Of a stretch of 64,000 nt of DNA, positions 43,287-56,800 are shown one piece after another. Position 1 is the stretch's first letter. Each line of letters opens with the position of its first letter. Made by a program: the position numbers and the translations under genes. Source of the DNA: Kalaharituber pfeilii (lineage: Eukaryota > Ascomycota > Pezizomycetes > Pezizales > Pezizaceae); assembly GCA_015179045.1 (NCBI GenBank), contig WHUZ01000001.1:2170001-2234000 (forward strand), given 5' to 3'. The notes below the pieces were generated by a model. That model ran no database searches, was not told the DNA's origin, and was given only the letters and a program-made list of their open reading frames with translations.

Positions 43287-46200
43287 ATGGGTCAGGGCTA
43301 CTCTTCGCTGACAGACCGCAACGTTGGGGCGGCCGGAAGCGACATTTCAGAGTTACCGGACTATTCGTACGATAAGTCGCTAGGCTCGGCACGGTTCCTG
43401 AAGACCATCCGGGCAAAGCACAAGAAGGGCACTGCAGTAGTCAAGATCTTTTTGAAACCCGGACAGGGATCGCTAAGACGGTACTTAAAGCGAATAGAAC
43501 GTAGGCAGTCCGAACACCTTTTTCCGCTTGAGATTCACCGCGAGACTGACATTTTGTGTTCACTTGCTGCTTTATGTTGCAGGCGAAAAGACCGAACTTA
43601 CCGGCGTCCTCAATGCGTTGCCGTACCAAAAGATCATTGAGACCGAGCGTGCAGCATACCTAATACGACAGAACTTATACAGCAGCTTATATGACCGAAT
43701 CAGCACGCGGCCGTTTTTGGAGGAGATTGAGAAGAAATGGATCGCCTTTCAGCTACTATGCGGACTACGAGATTGTCATGCGCGGGGTGTTCATCATGGA
43801 GATATCAAGTCAGAGAATGTCATGATTAGCTCATGGAACTGGGTGCATCTGACGGATTTTGCGTCGTTTAAGCCGACATATCTTCCTGAGTACGACCCAG
43901 CAGACTTTACATTTTTCTTTGACACCTCTGGGAAGAGGACATGTTATGTTGCGCCGGAGCGGTTTGTGGATTCGGAGCGGGGCCAGGAGGGGGGTTTAAC
44001 AGATGAGATGGATGTCTTTAGTGTGGGGTAGGCATCCTCTGCCTCACTGTCACGGTGGCTGTAATGGTAGCTAATTTGTGGTGAAGATGTGTGATTGCGG
44101 AACTCTTTCTAGAAGGGACACCGTTATTTACCTTATCTCAACTGTTCAAGTATCGAAAGGGGGAGTTTGATCCTACTGCCGTATATTTACACAAGATTGA
44201 GGATGCTGAGATACGGGTAACTTTTCCTTATCCTGAATAGTTGATTAAACTCGAACTAATTGGTGCGTTAGAGCCTTATCCAACATATGATAAACATCAC
44301 CCCATCACAACGATTGTCTGCCCAGGAGTACTTGCTCCAGTGGTGAGTCTCCGTGACCACATAACATTATATATCATTGCCGGCTCACAGTATGTTAGGC
44401 GGAGGAAAGCCTTCCCAGATTACTTCTATAGCTTTCTCCACGACTATATATCATCTGTCATTGACCTTTCATCCAGGCCACCTCTCCCCCAAAAGAAAAA
44501 ATCTCTTAGCGAGGGTGATTTTCGGATCAATGCTATCCACTCCGACTTCGACAAGATATCGTCATGCCTGGGATACACACAGAATGACGATGCAAAAATC
44601 AGTAAGCTATCGTCATACAAACATGTACTACCAGTATACCTGGATATTCCGAATTATCAGAGGACGACACTAGTGGTTCGCCGCCGGCCGGGTGCACCGG
44701 ATGATGGGACCCTGATATTGCTCTCATTCGTGGTGGCTTCACTCAGGACAACATCGCGGACGAGCGCAAGGTTAAAAGCCTGTGACTTGCTTCTGGCATT
44801 TGCGGAACGAATTTCAGATGAAGCCAAATTGGACCGCTGTCTACCATACCTGATAGCACTATTAGGAGATTGTGCACCAGTAGTACAGACTGCTGCAATC
44901 AGAACCATTACGCAGCTTGTAGGTATCCTGACTTTCTTAATTCGGCGGAAGTCTGATATATAGAGGGTTGCAGATGGAACTGGTGGAGGTAGTCTCACCC
45001 GTAAACGCATACGTATTCCCTGAGTACATCCTACCAAAGCTCAAAGACTTCACCATACACGAAAATGCCTCGGTCAGGGCAATGCTAGCATCATGTCTCG
45101 CCTCCCTCGCAGACTCCGCTTCACGATTCCTCAACTTAGCCCAAGACTTACGAGGACAAGGCGTCCTTCCCTCCGCAGATCCGGAAACGGAGGTGGAAAC
45201 CGCACCAGAGTCAACATATCAGGCCCTCTTCGACATTGCACGAAATGACCTGGTGAACATATTCCAAGACTATGCAACTCACTTCTTGACTGATTCGGAT
45301 TCCTCAGTACGGAGAGCGATGTTGGCATCTGTGACGCGGCTATGTGTGTTTTTTGGAAGGCAAAAGGCGAATGATGTAGTATTGAGTCATCTCAATACAT
45401 ACTTAAATGATAAGGATTGGATGCTGAGATGTGCGTTTTTTGAGACGATTGTGGGGGTTGCGACGTTCCTGGGGGGAGTGAGCTTGGAGGAGTATATTAT
45501 GCCGCTCATGGTGCAGGCGTTGACAGGTGAGTTATGAGACTCAAGCTATGAATACAGGTTTATGTTAACTGTAACGAAGAACCTGAGGAGCTGGTTGTGG
45601 AGAAGGTCCTGCGTTCGCTAGCAAGCATGGCTGGAGTTGGTTTGTTTCAGCGGTCGAAAACCTGGGAATTAATAGATATTGTTGCTCGGTTTACGATGCA
45701 TCCAAATTTATGGATACGACAAGGTAATTACCTCATGTAGTTATAACGTTACTATCACTAACTTGAGCGTCTAGCTGCTGCCTCATTCATCTCAGCTACC
45801 ACGAAATGGCTATCACCGACCGACATACATTGTATCGTGTTTCCCATCGTGCAACTCTACCTCCGGGGCGAGATCACAGAAGTTACACAATTTAGTTTAC
45901 TAGAGTACCTCATGGATCCTGTAATAGCCCTTCGTAACAATATATCAGAAGATTATTTACTAATCTGATTTTAGCTTCCCCGTCCGGTATTTGACCAGGC
46001 AGTCATCTGGGCCATGAAACCAAGCAAAGCAAACTTCTGGAAAATTGCTCAAGAACAGAGAGTTTTTACGTTTGGTGGCGCGGACGACTATATATTGAGA
46101 GCAAACTCTCGTGAGAAGCAGGTAAATGCTTTGCAACGATTTCCGTTAAACGACGAGTATGTAGTCCCTTCTATGTAGTTAGAAAGGACACTGATAATGT

Positions 46201-48801
46201 AACTCTTTACAGGGATGAGAGTTGGTTCTTGAAGTTAGGGCAGAAGGGTATGAGGAAACAGGACGAATGGAAACTCGTTATCCTGAGAGAGTATATTTGG
46301 AAAATGGCAAACTCCAAGTCAAGGTTGATTCTACTCACATGGTCTTAAGTGTAGCGAGTAACATAACTGATTTGCGTTAGATTGTCGGAGGAAGATTCGA
46401 CGTTGAGCCACCTCAATAATATCATCTCGCTTAAGGAGTTAGGAATTACGCCACAGACGGTCTTTTTCGACTTCAGCAAGGTGTCCCAAGCAGAGCTCGA
46501 CCAGGTGCAACAAAAGTCTAAAAGCCGCACATACTCTGTTACAGAGGCACTGCTGGATGCTTCGAGGACAATTGATGGTCATGGGCGGCGCTCGAGTCTT
46601 CCAAGGCGGCCAAGCAGACGATTCAGTAATAACACTCGCCCGCGGCAGATTGCCGCTCAATTGCTTGAAGGCGTTGGTGAAGGGAGCTCTAAGACCCCTG
46701 GCGCCATTCCAGTTCCTACTCTTGCATTAAATGGGAGCAGTACCGAGGCGTCCACACTCGCGAGCTCACCAGTGGATAATATCCCCCAGCCTGGGCATAG
46801 CCATGCACTACAGCATCGGTCTAGCATGATAAGTTTACTGAATCGCGGCAAGGACAAGGCGGCGGCAGAGACAGGTACTGTGTCTGCAACGGCATTTGGA
46901 GAGGTGGATCAGCCATTTGATTTGCAACATTCTGGGTCGTATGCTTCGTCGTTGCATGACGCGGAGAGGGTTACGCACACTAGAGGGCAGACGTATGGGC
47001 AATTCCACACACTCATGTTCCAAGCGCTAGTGCAGGATTCGGATGGTCAAGATCCGCATGTGCTGAAGTTGTTGGATAACTTGTTTGAGGAGAATTTCCC
47101 CATCGAGATGCTCGAATTTGGTCCCTCGATTGTATCTCATACAAAGAGGCAGCCAATCAAGCGGAGCAACGGACGTCCATCTGGACAGATTTGGAGGCCC
47201 GACGGGACCCTCGTAGCGCACTTCGGAGAGCATTCCGGCTCATGCAATAGAGTCGTGGTTGCACCGGACCATGCCTTCTTTGTGACTGCCTCAGATGACG
47301 GTACAGTCAAGGTGTGGGATACCAGCCGGTTGGAGAAGAATGTGGCGACGAGGTCGAGGCAGACACACAAGCATGCGCCAGGGGTGAAGGTCAAGAGTCT
47401 GTGTTTCATAGAGAATCATCATTGTTTTGTGAGTGCGGCGACGGACGGGAGTGTCCATATTGTGAGGGTGGATTATTCGGCTGCGGGAACGTCGCCGAGG
47501 TATGGGAAGTTGAAAGTGGTGAAGAATTATCAGTTGCCAAAGGGGGAGTATGTGGCATGGATGGAGCATTACAAAGCTGGTAAGTCCATTCATCTATCCA
47601 ATTGATCGCGTCAACTCGATTATCTCATTGAGGTCTGATGATCTTGCTGATTGGTTGAGAACAGATACAAAATCGATTCTCCTCATGGCGACAAATGCCT
47701 CCGACATCATCGCCCTAGAACTGCGCTCCATGAAAGAGATCTTTCGTCTCCAGGTCCCGATACATCACGGCACACCCACTTGCTTCTGTATGGACCGCCG
47801 CAAGATATGGCTTGTTGTTGGAACGACCCATGGGATTATTGACATGTTTGATCTGAGGTTCCTGATTCGAGTTAAGGCGTGGGGACTACCGGGGATGACA
47901 GCGATACATCGGATAGCACTACACCCTAGTAAGGGAAGGGGGAAATGGATTTGTGTTGCAGGCGGGTGTGGGCAGGGGGAGATTACGGTTTGGGATGTGG
48001 AGAAGGTAGGAAATGATCTCTTCGTACCCACTCAACTTGTAGAAGTATCTTCTACTGATACTACTGTTTCCCAATGTAGTCCCAATGCCGGGAAGTTTAC
48101 CGCGCTGGTGGCGGCAAAGATTCCGGTAAAGGCTACGAAGCTTGGAAAGTCGATGACGAGAAGCCCGAAGGGATCCTCGGCAAATTCGCCGCGTCACCGC
48201 TCCTAGAACCTAACGCCTCAAGCGTCGTCGACCGTGGCGTCCGCGCCATCGCTCTTGCCTCTGACATCGCCGATGACACACGCGGCGATTCTTCTTCGAG
48301 AAGTTCGATGGGATTTATGATTTCCGCAGGAGCGGATAGAAAGATCAGGTACTGGAATTTAGCGCATATAGAGCAGAGTGCGGTGGTGAGCGGATTGGAT
48401 ATCGAGGAGATGAAGCCAACGTTTGTGCAGAGTCAGCTGACGCCGACATTGACATTTAATGCGGAGAAGCCGGCGGTAGTCGGGCAAGAGAAAGGGGGTG
48501 GGGGAAGTGTTGGGAGGGCGGCGGGGAGACGGGGGAGTACGGGAGGGGGGAGTAGCGTAGTTAGAACAGGAAGGCCGCCGAGGTCCACGGTGATTTCGAT
48601 GCAGCAACAGGTACTGCTGAAGTCGCATTTGGACTCGATATTGGATGTGAGTGTCGCAGACCCCCTAATTTTTTTGGCATTTGTTCATGAAAAGTTGATG
48701 GATTCTGACTGGATGGTGTGTGGTAGGCCGCGATATTGGAAGTCCCCTACGGGATGTGTATTAGTGTGGACAGGAGTGGGAATATTCTTGTGTTTCAGTA
48801 G
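43287..48801 (+). CDS. vps15: Vps15, regulatory pseudokinase of the Vps34 PI3-kinase complex
   Basis: Large regulatory subunit that anchors and activates Vps34 PI 3-kinase on endosomal and autophagic membranes. It begins MGQGYSSL, an N-myristoylation signal (Gly2). The kinase-like domain spans about 43350-44460, with an active-site loop HGDIKSENV instead of HRD..N and DFAS instead of DFG, both usual for Vps15. Then come [27 protein letters not shown] (after an intron ending at about 44273) and [20 protein letters not shown]-like helical repeats cover about 44470-46330. A C-terminal WD40 propeller (about 47150-48801) contains [20 protein letters not shown] and [19 protein letters not shown]. 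It ends [19 protein letters not shown] after a last intron, with the stop at 48799-48801. I count at least ten introns; several junctions were checked for phase, the rest are approximate. Confidence 0.93.
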
Positions 48802-49577
48802 TTTTTGAGTTTTTAGTTTTTAGTTTTTAGTTTGTTTTTTTGGGTGGGGGATGGCGCGCGGGGGATTTTGTGGCTTTGTTTCATGGTGGTTATGACCGTA
48901 CCTACTATAGATCAGTTTGTTATTTCTGTTTGTGTTGGTTTTTGTTTAGTTGGTGCTTTTTGTTTAATGCTGTATGTTTTGTTTTACGGTTGAGACTTGA
49001 CACAAGATTGAATTTATGTTCGTTTGTTTTGTCCCGTTTTATTTTCTTGGGTTTTACGATGTGGTTAGTGGTGTACGTTCACGCATTTACTTTGGTTTGT
49101 GAGTTTTGTCGTCTGTAAATTGTCTTGAAGATAGAATTGTGATAGAGCGTATTATGAATGAGGGGAAACGGGTGGATTTGAATCGAATGACAGCTGTATG
49201 CTACGAGATGATATTTAGTATTCCACTCGACAGTCATCCATTTAGAATTAATCCATATCATTCCGCTCATAGTGCAAGTACATAATATAATCTTCCCTTG
49301 TCCAGTAGTCTTACCCTCACAACTCGTTACCAGGGTATATGACGTATGTAGAGTACTCGAGCACAGAGAGTTTCACATGCCACACTTTATGCGGCTCAAA
49401 CTGTGGCGCCATCCTTCGCTCTCGCCATTACCTAATCGAGTAGTCTTAATATGCGTCATCCTGCCTTAACGCACTAGTTAGAGCTCAAACCTCGAACATC
49501 AAGCTCAACACATCGCATCACGATATTATCGACATCAAGCATTTACCCTATCGCCAATACGACTCATACAGGCCGGC
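48802..49577. other. Intergenic, vps15 3' flank
   Basis: Strongly T/G-rich 3' flank to about 49110 (tttagtttttag repeats at 48805-48830), then non-coding sequence leading to the PI31 promoter. No gene seen. Confidence 0.5.
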
Positions 49578-51464
49578 ATGGCATCTAACCCCCTCTCCCC
49601 CAGCTCCCTTCTCCAAATCATAGAGGGGAGCTTAGAAGCCAGTTCAGCACCATCGCAAGGCGCTGCAGAAGAAGCGGCGACGAGAAATGCACAGGAACAG
49701 AGACTGACTGGCCTCCGTAACCCCTACGACGCAATCGCGATACTTGTACATGCATGCATGCTTGCGGTAGGGTTCAGGCTGATTGGGTTGGGGGAGGAGG
49801 ATCGGATAGGTGAGGTGGCTGCTCTTGATTTTTGTCCGGATGGCCTTGGTGACTGAAAGCCTGAGTGGGTATGGTGGAGTTACTGTTGACTTTACCGATA
49901 CCACCCTTAGGATGAACAGCACTTTTACAATGTTGAATTTCTACACTAAGAGCAAGGTGGGCTGACTATGTCTATGAGCAATCAGATCCTCCCATAGATA
50001 TCACTATTGCCCCCCAGAAGCCTCTCCCGCTAAGCTGGAACACCTCTTCCGGCACTTACTCCTTCCGCTACGCCCACTCCCAATCCTCCCTCGAATTCCT
50101 CATCAAACTTAACCGCCTCGGCACAAAAGCCGTCATCTTCGGCCTTGCAACCGGCGATGACAAGACCACCTCTTTCGACATCCTTACGCGGGACTTCACT
50201 TCCGAGTCGTTCTTCCCATATACCCCCGCCATCCCGGGTCCAGATGAGCAAGCGGAGCTGGAGTCAGGTGGGGCAAGGAAAAGGTTGCGGGATGGGTACA
50301 TTTCAGAGAGCAGGATTGCAGATTTTGCAGGGTTGTTCAAGATTAATATCATTCAGAAGCTGATTCCCGGCCTGAATAAGGCGGGTTATCAGGAGGAGGC
50401 CAGCGCAGGTGCGGAGAGTATGACAGCGACAAGAGGTCTGAGGCGGCAGCCATCACCCCCAATTCATGATCCACTCCGGGTGCCCTTCCCTCCGGCGCGG
50501 CCTTACGCTCCACTTAGACCTCCGCCCATTCCTGCGGGCGAAGTGCCACCAGGATTTGAAGACGAGTACGAGATACTCCAGCGTCCACGTGCGCATCCGC
50601 ATCCTTACGGTGGACGCAACCCACTCAGTATTGGTGAGGACGACCTCAATCCACCTGGACTAGGCCCAAACCCGCCTCTTCGAGGACCCTTCTTTGGTGA
50701 GGGCGGAATCCCCCGGCCGGGCTTCGGCGGTATGGGGCCAATGGGAGGGATGCATCCGGCGCCAGACCATCCCATGTTTGGAGGAGGAAATGGCCATGAT
50801 GAATATGACCCGAGGTGAGTTGATGGGACTTTTCTATTGCGTCTATGTCTAGGTTGTTCGTTACTTGCAACTCCCCATTCAGAGTCCGCTTGTCCTTTGC
50901 TTCCCACCCTTGTCGAATTGTTATCACATCTCTCTTATCGCGGTTACCTGTTGTTCAACAGCCGAACTAACTTTTGACAATCGCACAGATTCCCACCTGG
51001 CTCAAGGTTAGTCCCCGCAACCATGTATTTCTCATAACCTCCTCCCCCTCCCTGTTACCTAAGCTCACCTCTGCGCTCACACCGCCATATCTCACATCCC
51101 CTCTACGCTTCCACTTTGAGCCTCACCCCACCGCATCCCCATGCTGTAACTTCCCTTTTCTATCGTTTCGTTTTCTCCATCTAAACTCCACTACTAATAA
51201 ACACCATTACCCTCTTTTATGGTAAAACTGCGCTAACGTAGTTCTCTCTTACACCCCGGCCGCGAAATCGGGAACGATTTCGCGTGGTGTCGGGCAGTCC
51301 GTTTTTCGTTTTCTTCTTTTTACAGATATGATCCAATTGGTCCTGGAGACGCACCGCGGGGCGGTCTAAGAGGGCCGCGTGGGCCAGGATGGGGTGGTGG
51401 CGGCGGTAGTCCATTTGAATCTGGAGGTGGTTTCGGAGGGTTTGGAGGTGGAGATTTCATTTAG
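49578..51464 (+). CDS. PI31-type proteasome regulator (PSMF1 family)
   Basis: Binds the 20S proteasome and influences its activity and assembly. Exons: 49578-49809, about 49998-50814, a micro-exon 50989-51006 (18 nt) and 51326-51464. They sum to 1206 nt, 401 residues. An acceptor 12 nt further upstream for exon 2 is also in frame. The N-terminal FP domain reads PYDAIAILVHACMLAVGFRL, LPLSWNTSSGTYSFRYAHSQ, SSLEFLIKLNRLGTKAVIFG and DDKTTSFDILTRDF. The middle is basic and helical (ISESRIADFAGLFKINIIQK). The C-terminus is Pro/Gly-rich with repeated DPxGP/GG motifs (NPLSIGEDDLNPPG, YDPIGPGDAPRGGLRGPRG, GGGFGGFGGGDFI), the usual PI31 tail. The micro-exon encodes FPPGS between two such motifs. Confidence 0.9.
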
Positions 51465-52354
51465 GTTGTTATTGAGGCAGTTTCGTTCTTTCTGTTGGTT
51501 AGGGGGAAAAATAAGGAGAAATTAAGTGATGATTGTCTCCAGGGCTCGAAATTTATGAAGTTTGACATTTTTTCTTCTCTGGCCCGCTCTGGGCTGCTCT
51601 GTACATGGTCAGCTCTTATGTTTCGTTTTATCCTTGTTTCTTGAAATGAACAACGAAGGGAATGACTGCTTTATGCAAAAAATGTAGTGTGTAATTGTTT
51701 CTCTTTCCCAGACCCAGTACTACATAGTAGTTAGGATTTGTTATTGTTTTACGTCCTCGACGGTGCGTACTTTTTCCGGGACTATCATATACGCGGCATA
51801 GGCTTACAAAAGAAACGGGGTTCCCGGTGCAGTGTGCCTTGCTTGGCGTGGTATGGAGGATGTCTAGTCTGCTTGGCATGACCCCCGACCGAAGTTTGAG
51901 AGGTTAACTTAAAGCCAGTCTCGTAGCATAACCAGACTTACGGTAGTCAGCATCGCATGAAATCGGAGTGCATGAAACTGCGCTTAGTCAACGACTGGTT
52001 ACGAGACTGAGTCTGATATACTGTAGCCTCATGGTACCTTGTTTGTAATCTGGTTGCCCTTGTTTGCCCAGCCCGCTGCGAACAGATAGGGTCTCAATCA
52101 GCGTCTTCTTATAAACAAGATACCTATTTCAGGTTGGCCAAGGCTACTCGTACAAAACTACTCGCCCATTAAAGGTACTGTATCATTCAGTAATTAAATA
52201 AGACGTTGACTATTGGGCGTGTCGACAAAACTCCTATGCCTCCCACTAGTTGCACCTACCGTTTAATTCTTCAGGCGACTTCTCACTTTTACTCATAGTA
52301 CTCAGCATCAGATCTACCAAGCGTTGTCATCAGGAATTTGCTTCGATCTTCGAT
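51465..52354. other. Intergenic with a small imperfect hairpin
   Basis: PI31 3' flank and cmc4 promoter side. The arms cagtctcgtagcataaccag (51916-51935) and ctggttacgagactg (51995-52009) are reverse complements apart from a five-base gap. No other feature seen. Confidence 0.5.
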
Positions 52355-52920
52355 ATGGTGAATGGTCTTTGAATGACTACAGTTTTGATTTGGGTGATGA
52401 TATATGAATCTAACACTTTGAGGGAATCTAAATTATAGACCGACCGGGCCTTGGAGGAGTCACTGAGCGCAAACCCACCTTGTTATCCGAGAGCAGTATG
52501 TTTTCCTGGATTGCTTTTCATGAAGTACAGTTCGAGGTACTCCTCAGTTATGAGACCAATCTCAACCACCCTTATTCGACCTGAGTGACTGACTCCGTAA
52601 TTGTCGCAACTGGCATAAATGCAGTGTGCTATACAAGGTAAGTGTCGACATCAATAGTTGGTATATACAACTGCTTAGTACCATACTAACGTCTACACTT
52701 ATCAACTCTTATAGCCTGCCTCCAAAGAAACGCGTACAATGAACGAAAGTGCTCTCATCTGATTGATGCATTGTACGAGTGCTGTGCGGAATTTTACAGA
52801 CGGCAGGGTGAAGATGCGAGTAGCGTGTGCTGCCCGAAGTATACTCTTCTCAAGCTCAAAATATCACAGCGCCAGCAAGCAGAGACGGACGCAGAGCTGA
52901 GAGAGACCAGAAAGCGATAA
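52355..52920 (+). CDS. cmc4: Cmc4, twin CX9C mitochondrial intermembrane-space protein
   Basis: Small protein imported into the mitochondrial intermembrane space by the Mia40 disulfide relay. Four exons: 52355-52357 (the ATG alone), 52439-52495, 52625-52637 (13 nt) and 52715-52920. They sum to 279 nt, 92 residues. The sequence reads TDRALEESLSANPPCYPRAC, AIQACLQRNAYNERKCSHLI, DALYECCAEFYRRQGEDASS, then VCCPKYTLLKLKISQRQ. Both CX9C pairs are present: C(YPRACAIQA)C and C(SHLIDALYE)C, with the extra Cys positions of the p8/Cmc4 group. Donors and acceptors fit well (gtgaat..ttatag, gtatgt..atgcag, gtaagt..ttatag). Exons this small are easily missed by gene finders. Confidence 0.9.
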
Positions 52921-53835
52921 AAGTGTTAGGCGTGGGGTGATTATAGCTATAAAGTCACGGCAGAATTGATTTAATAATAACTTAGTCTGTTTGGCACGGA
53001 TAATTGCATTTCATCATGACCATTAGCAGAGATCTTCAGAGAACATTGGCCTCGTAATCATGGTCGTGACGATAGCTGATTGATGTATAACATCTCCTGC
53101 AGTCATAATTGAGACTGGGAGCAAGATATCCTTTTCTCTACAACTGGGCTCCATGCTTGAGACTCAACACAAGGATAAGTATAGCTAGGACTTGGTTGCA
53201 TCAGTTGGATGTCAAACTGACAGCCAGATACACATCAAGGCGTCCACCAGAAGTTTATACTCATCGACAGGTCAACGGTTATTGCGCCCGCTGCCAGCTC
53301 TGGACAACATTTTGCCATAATAATACAGCCTGGTGCAACCAGACTAAATACAACCAACTGGCGTGGTTACGAGATTACCAACTGGCTTGAATAACATCAT
53401 TGCAGAATATTCCGACATTTCACACCTCCCTTCCTGTCTATACTCACATTACCAATCTGAAGACCGGCTTAAAGAGCAAGTGTCATGGGAAGCGTTTTTC
53501 TCCTCTAAGGTCACTGTGAGCACGCTGAGAGCAGTCCGAAAACCGCTGAACAAACATGGGAGAAGATTGTTTGATCCGAGACTCTAATAAGTGCCTATCA
53601 AAGACATTGAGGGGAAAGGAGGTTTGGTATGAAAGCGAGAATTTATGTACTTGTGGGGTGTGCGGGCTTGGCGTAGAAAAGTTACCAGTAAGCTTAGTAA
53701 GCAGCAGTAAGGCACCACTTTGGTTGCATTTGGAATTTGGAGCGTGTAAGGATGCACGCTGCGCCCGAACACCTACAGGTGAACGAAAACACGCATCCTT
53801 CAAAGCCTGTCATCTATAGCACACACACAACAAGT
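52921..53835. other. Intergenic, no gene seen
   Basis: Space between cmc4 and nup84. Open frames here overlap on both strands and match nothing. Presumed nup84 promoter. Confidence 0.5.
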
Positions 53836-56800
53836 ATGGGCCCTATCGATTCCACTAGGCCGCTGAAGCAACAGTCATATTCACTTGTACCTCATGGTGG
53901 TCCTAGCCATGGCGGTTTTGGCTTCACGGGCAATGGAGAAGAATCGTTTGAGAACGACGTGAGCGACGCACCTATAAATTCCTGAATGTACATTATGGCC
54001 CCAAGGTTACTGACGTTGAAAGCGCAGTCTATGTCAGAAAGAGGATGGGAAATGGGCGATGTGTGTTGCATCAGAACTGCCGTCAATATCAACCAGACAC
54101 TAACATTGTGTACAGGAGACTGAGCTCGTTGATGAGGATATAAATGGTGCTGGTATGGTGGTTAGCGAAGGTTGACAGCAATTTTCTACTTCTTGTTAAT
54201 CGATTCTTGTACTCATCGTAGGCGAATAGATATTACACTTGACGACTTGGAACAGCCAGCGGCTGCCCTCGGTGACATGAGCATACTCGGATCTGAAGTA
54301 GAGTCATTTGCGGAATATCTTGATAGGATGCGCACCAATATTATCAATCGACCTGAGGATAAAGACTTTGCGGAAAATGCATCATACAGCATTATTGAGT
54401 CATTCACGGAAATTGCGAAGAAGAGATTTGAAGATCACACCATAGCGTTGAGGGATCTGGAAGAATCACATGACCGACGAGAGGTTGATGGAGTACTATT
54501 CGCTCGAGACGCTTCTGGTCAGTACCTTGCTTTTTCGAATATAGAGCAAAATATCAAGTACTGGGAGAGGGAACGCCAAACATGGGAGTTATTTTCATTG
54601 CTTCTCAAACATCGACTAAATAAAGATGAAAGGCCTGATCCTAGTAATCTTCCTGTGGAGTTCAATCAATATACATCAAATCACAAGTTCAGAGAATATC
54701 TTTTGCTGTCAGATCCTCAATTCAAAGAATTCAACCTTATATTCGACTGGGTAAAGCGGCATGGCCCATTACCGCATAGTTTAAGCACTCTGAAAAGTGG
54801 CGGGTGGATTTACACAAAAGATGCGATCAAATTGAAAAAACGAGGGCAGAATATTGGAACGCTCAAAACTCAGAAATCGCTCAATTCCGCAATGTCATTG
54901 CCAGGTGAATCAGACAAGGATTCGGAATTGGTCACAGAGCTTGATCCGGATGCGCCTGCACGACAAGATAGATACTTGGAAGCAGAAGACGTAGCGTCTG
55001 ATGTAAGATTAATGAAAATTGTGTTCCAATACTTGAGAATTGGTGATCTTAATGGGGCGGTTGACGCGTGTAAGCAAGCTGGACAATATTGGAGGGGTCA
55101 AAGTTTACTCGGAGGTGACGACGCCTGGGATGCGTCTGTTGATGGGCCATTAGACGAACCAAACGTGGTGGTCGGCAATAGACGCAGGGAATTATGGAGA
55201 AGAATGTGCTATAAGCTAGCCACGGAAGCTGCTGGTGGTTGGGAAAGTGCAGTATATGGAGTCCTATCCGGCGATTTGGCAACGGTACATCCATTATTTA
55301 AAGCCGATCGTTGTAATTGGTATACTAATTGGTCAAATGATAGGTTCTATCCGTGTGCAGAACATGGGAAGACCATCTTTTTGCTCATCTCAATACCCTC
55401 ATTGAGTCACAATACTACAATTACCTGGCAGCACACCAAAGGATTCCTGCTCTTGCCCAGAAATTCCCCATATTTGATGCATTACAGCACCACGGCGGTC
55501 CAAATGTAAAGTTGCTTCCGAAAATCATCGATGCACTATTGAACGACGAGCACATTCATGCTGAATCTCGTGAGGCGCAACGAATTGTCCAGGGTGCTTT
55601 AATCTCAGAGCGCCTAACTGAGGTTGTTGAAGAATTAAGCAAGCAATTAGAAACATGGCACAATGATCCAGAATACGAGCCTGGGGATATTGAAAGAGAT
55701 CTACAGGGTCTCGATATCTCCGACTTCAGGCTTCTGAGAGTGGTCGTGCATATTTTATTGATTCTAAAGAGCCTTAATGCTGGATTCCCCTCAGATTCCG
55801 GACAGTGGGAGCAAGCTGAAAATGTAATTGCTGGATATATTGACCTACTTGCCACGGCAGGAAAGCATGAATTGACACCACTTTACGCCGGGCACATCTC
55901 AAAGAAGAAGGCAGCAAAGGTGATGGGTCAAATCATGGTCAAGGTTACCAACGAAGAAACAAGGACAAGATTATTGGGCCTTATGAAAACATATGGTATT
56001 GACGTGTCGGAGGCGCTCAAACATATGATAAATACTGTTTTTGTCTTAACAGAACCGCACTATTTCAGAATGCCACCGCCAACTTGGACTGGAATTCTGG
56101 ACAATAGTACTACAGGCATTTACGATTCCAGCTCAATCACAGAAGAAGATAGAACTATGATACGTGCCCTAGAGTGGGTACTTCTGGTACCTGAACTGAG
56201 AGAAGATATGATAGGAGATGGATGTATTGTATACAAAAGGTTCCTCGGTTAGTACACTCTTCATCCAATTTTACAAATATCCCATACTAATAGGTTTTTT
56301 CAGTTACGGGGAAATTGGCTGCTGCACGAGAACTCCACGACAAAGTGCCAAGTACAGTGTTAGTACGCCCAAAAGAAAGGCCCATGTCAGATTCTTTCGA
56401 TTATATGGACATGCATGAATCTATAGAGTCAAGCACAACGAAACCGCTAAGTGAAGAGGTTGCAATGCATGGCGTAATGTACATCGAATTTGAAATGTTC
56501 ATACAGGCATTGATTGCGTTGGAAAAATGGAAATTGGCTGTCCAAAGGGCCACTGAGTACGTCCCCTTCCATTTTCGTCTACTTTTCTTTTCACTAATCA
56601 AATACAGAAATAAAAGAGATCGTGGCTATAAGAGTGATCTAGAACATGCTTATGAAGGAGTTCAGTCGAATACTCTGCCTTGTGCCAAAACATGGCTTAA
56701 CACAGCATATACAAAGGAAGAAGCTGAACGAATTCAGACTATCAGAAATACCTATATCCCAGATCTTATTCTCGCCTTACACAATGTGTACATTGAAGCA

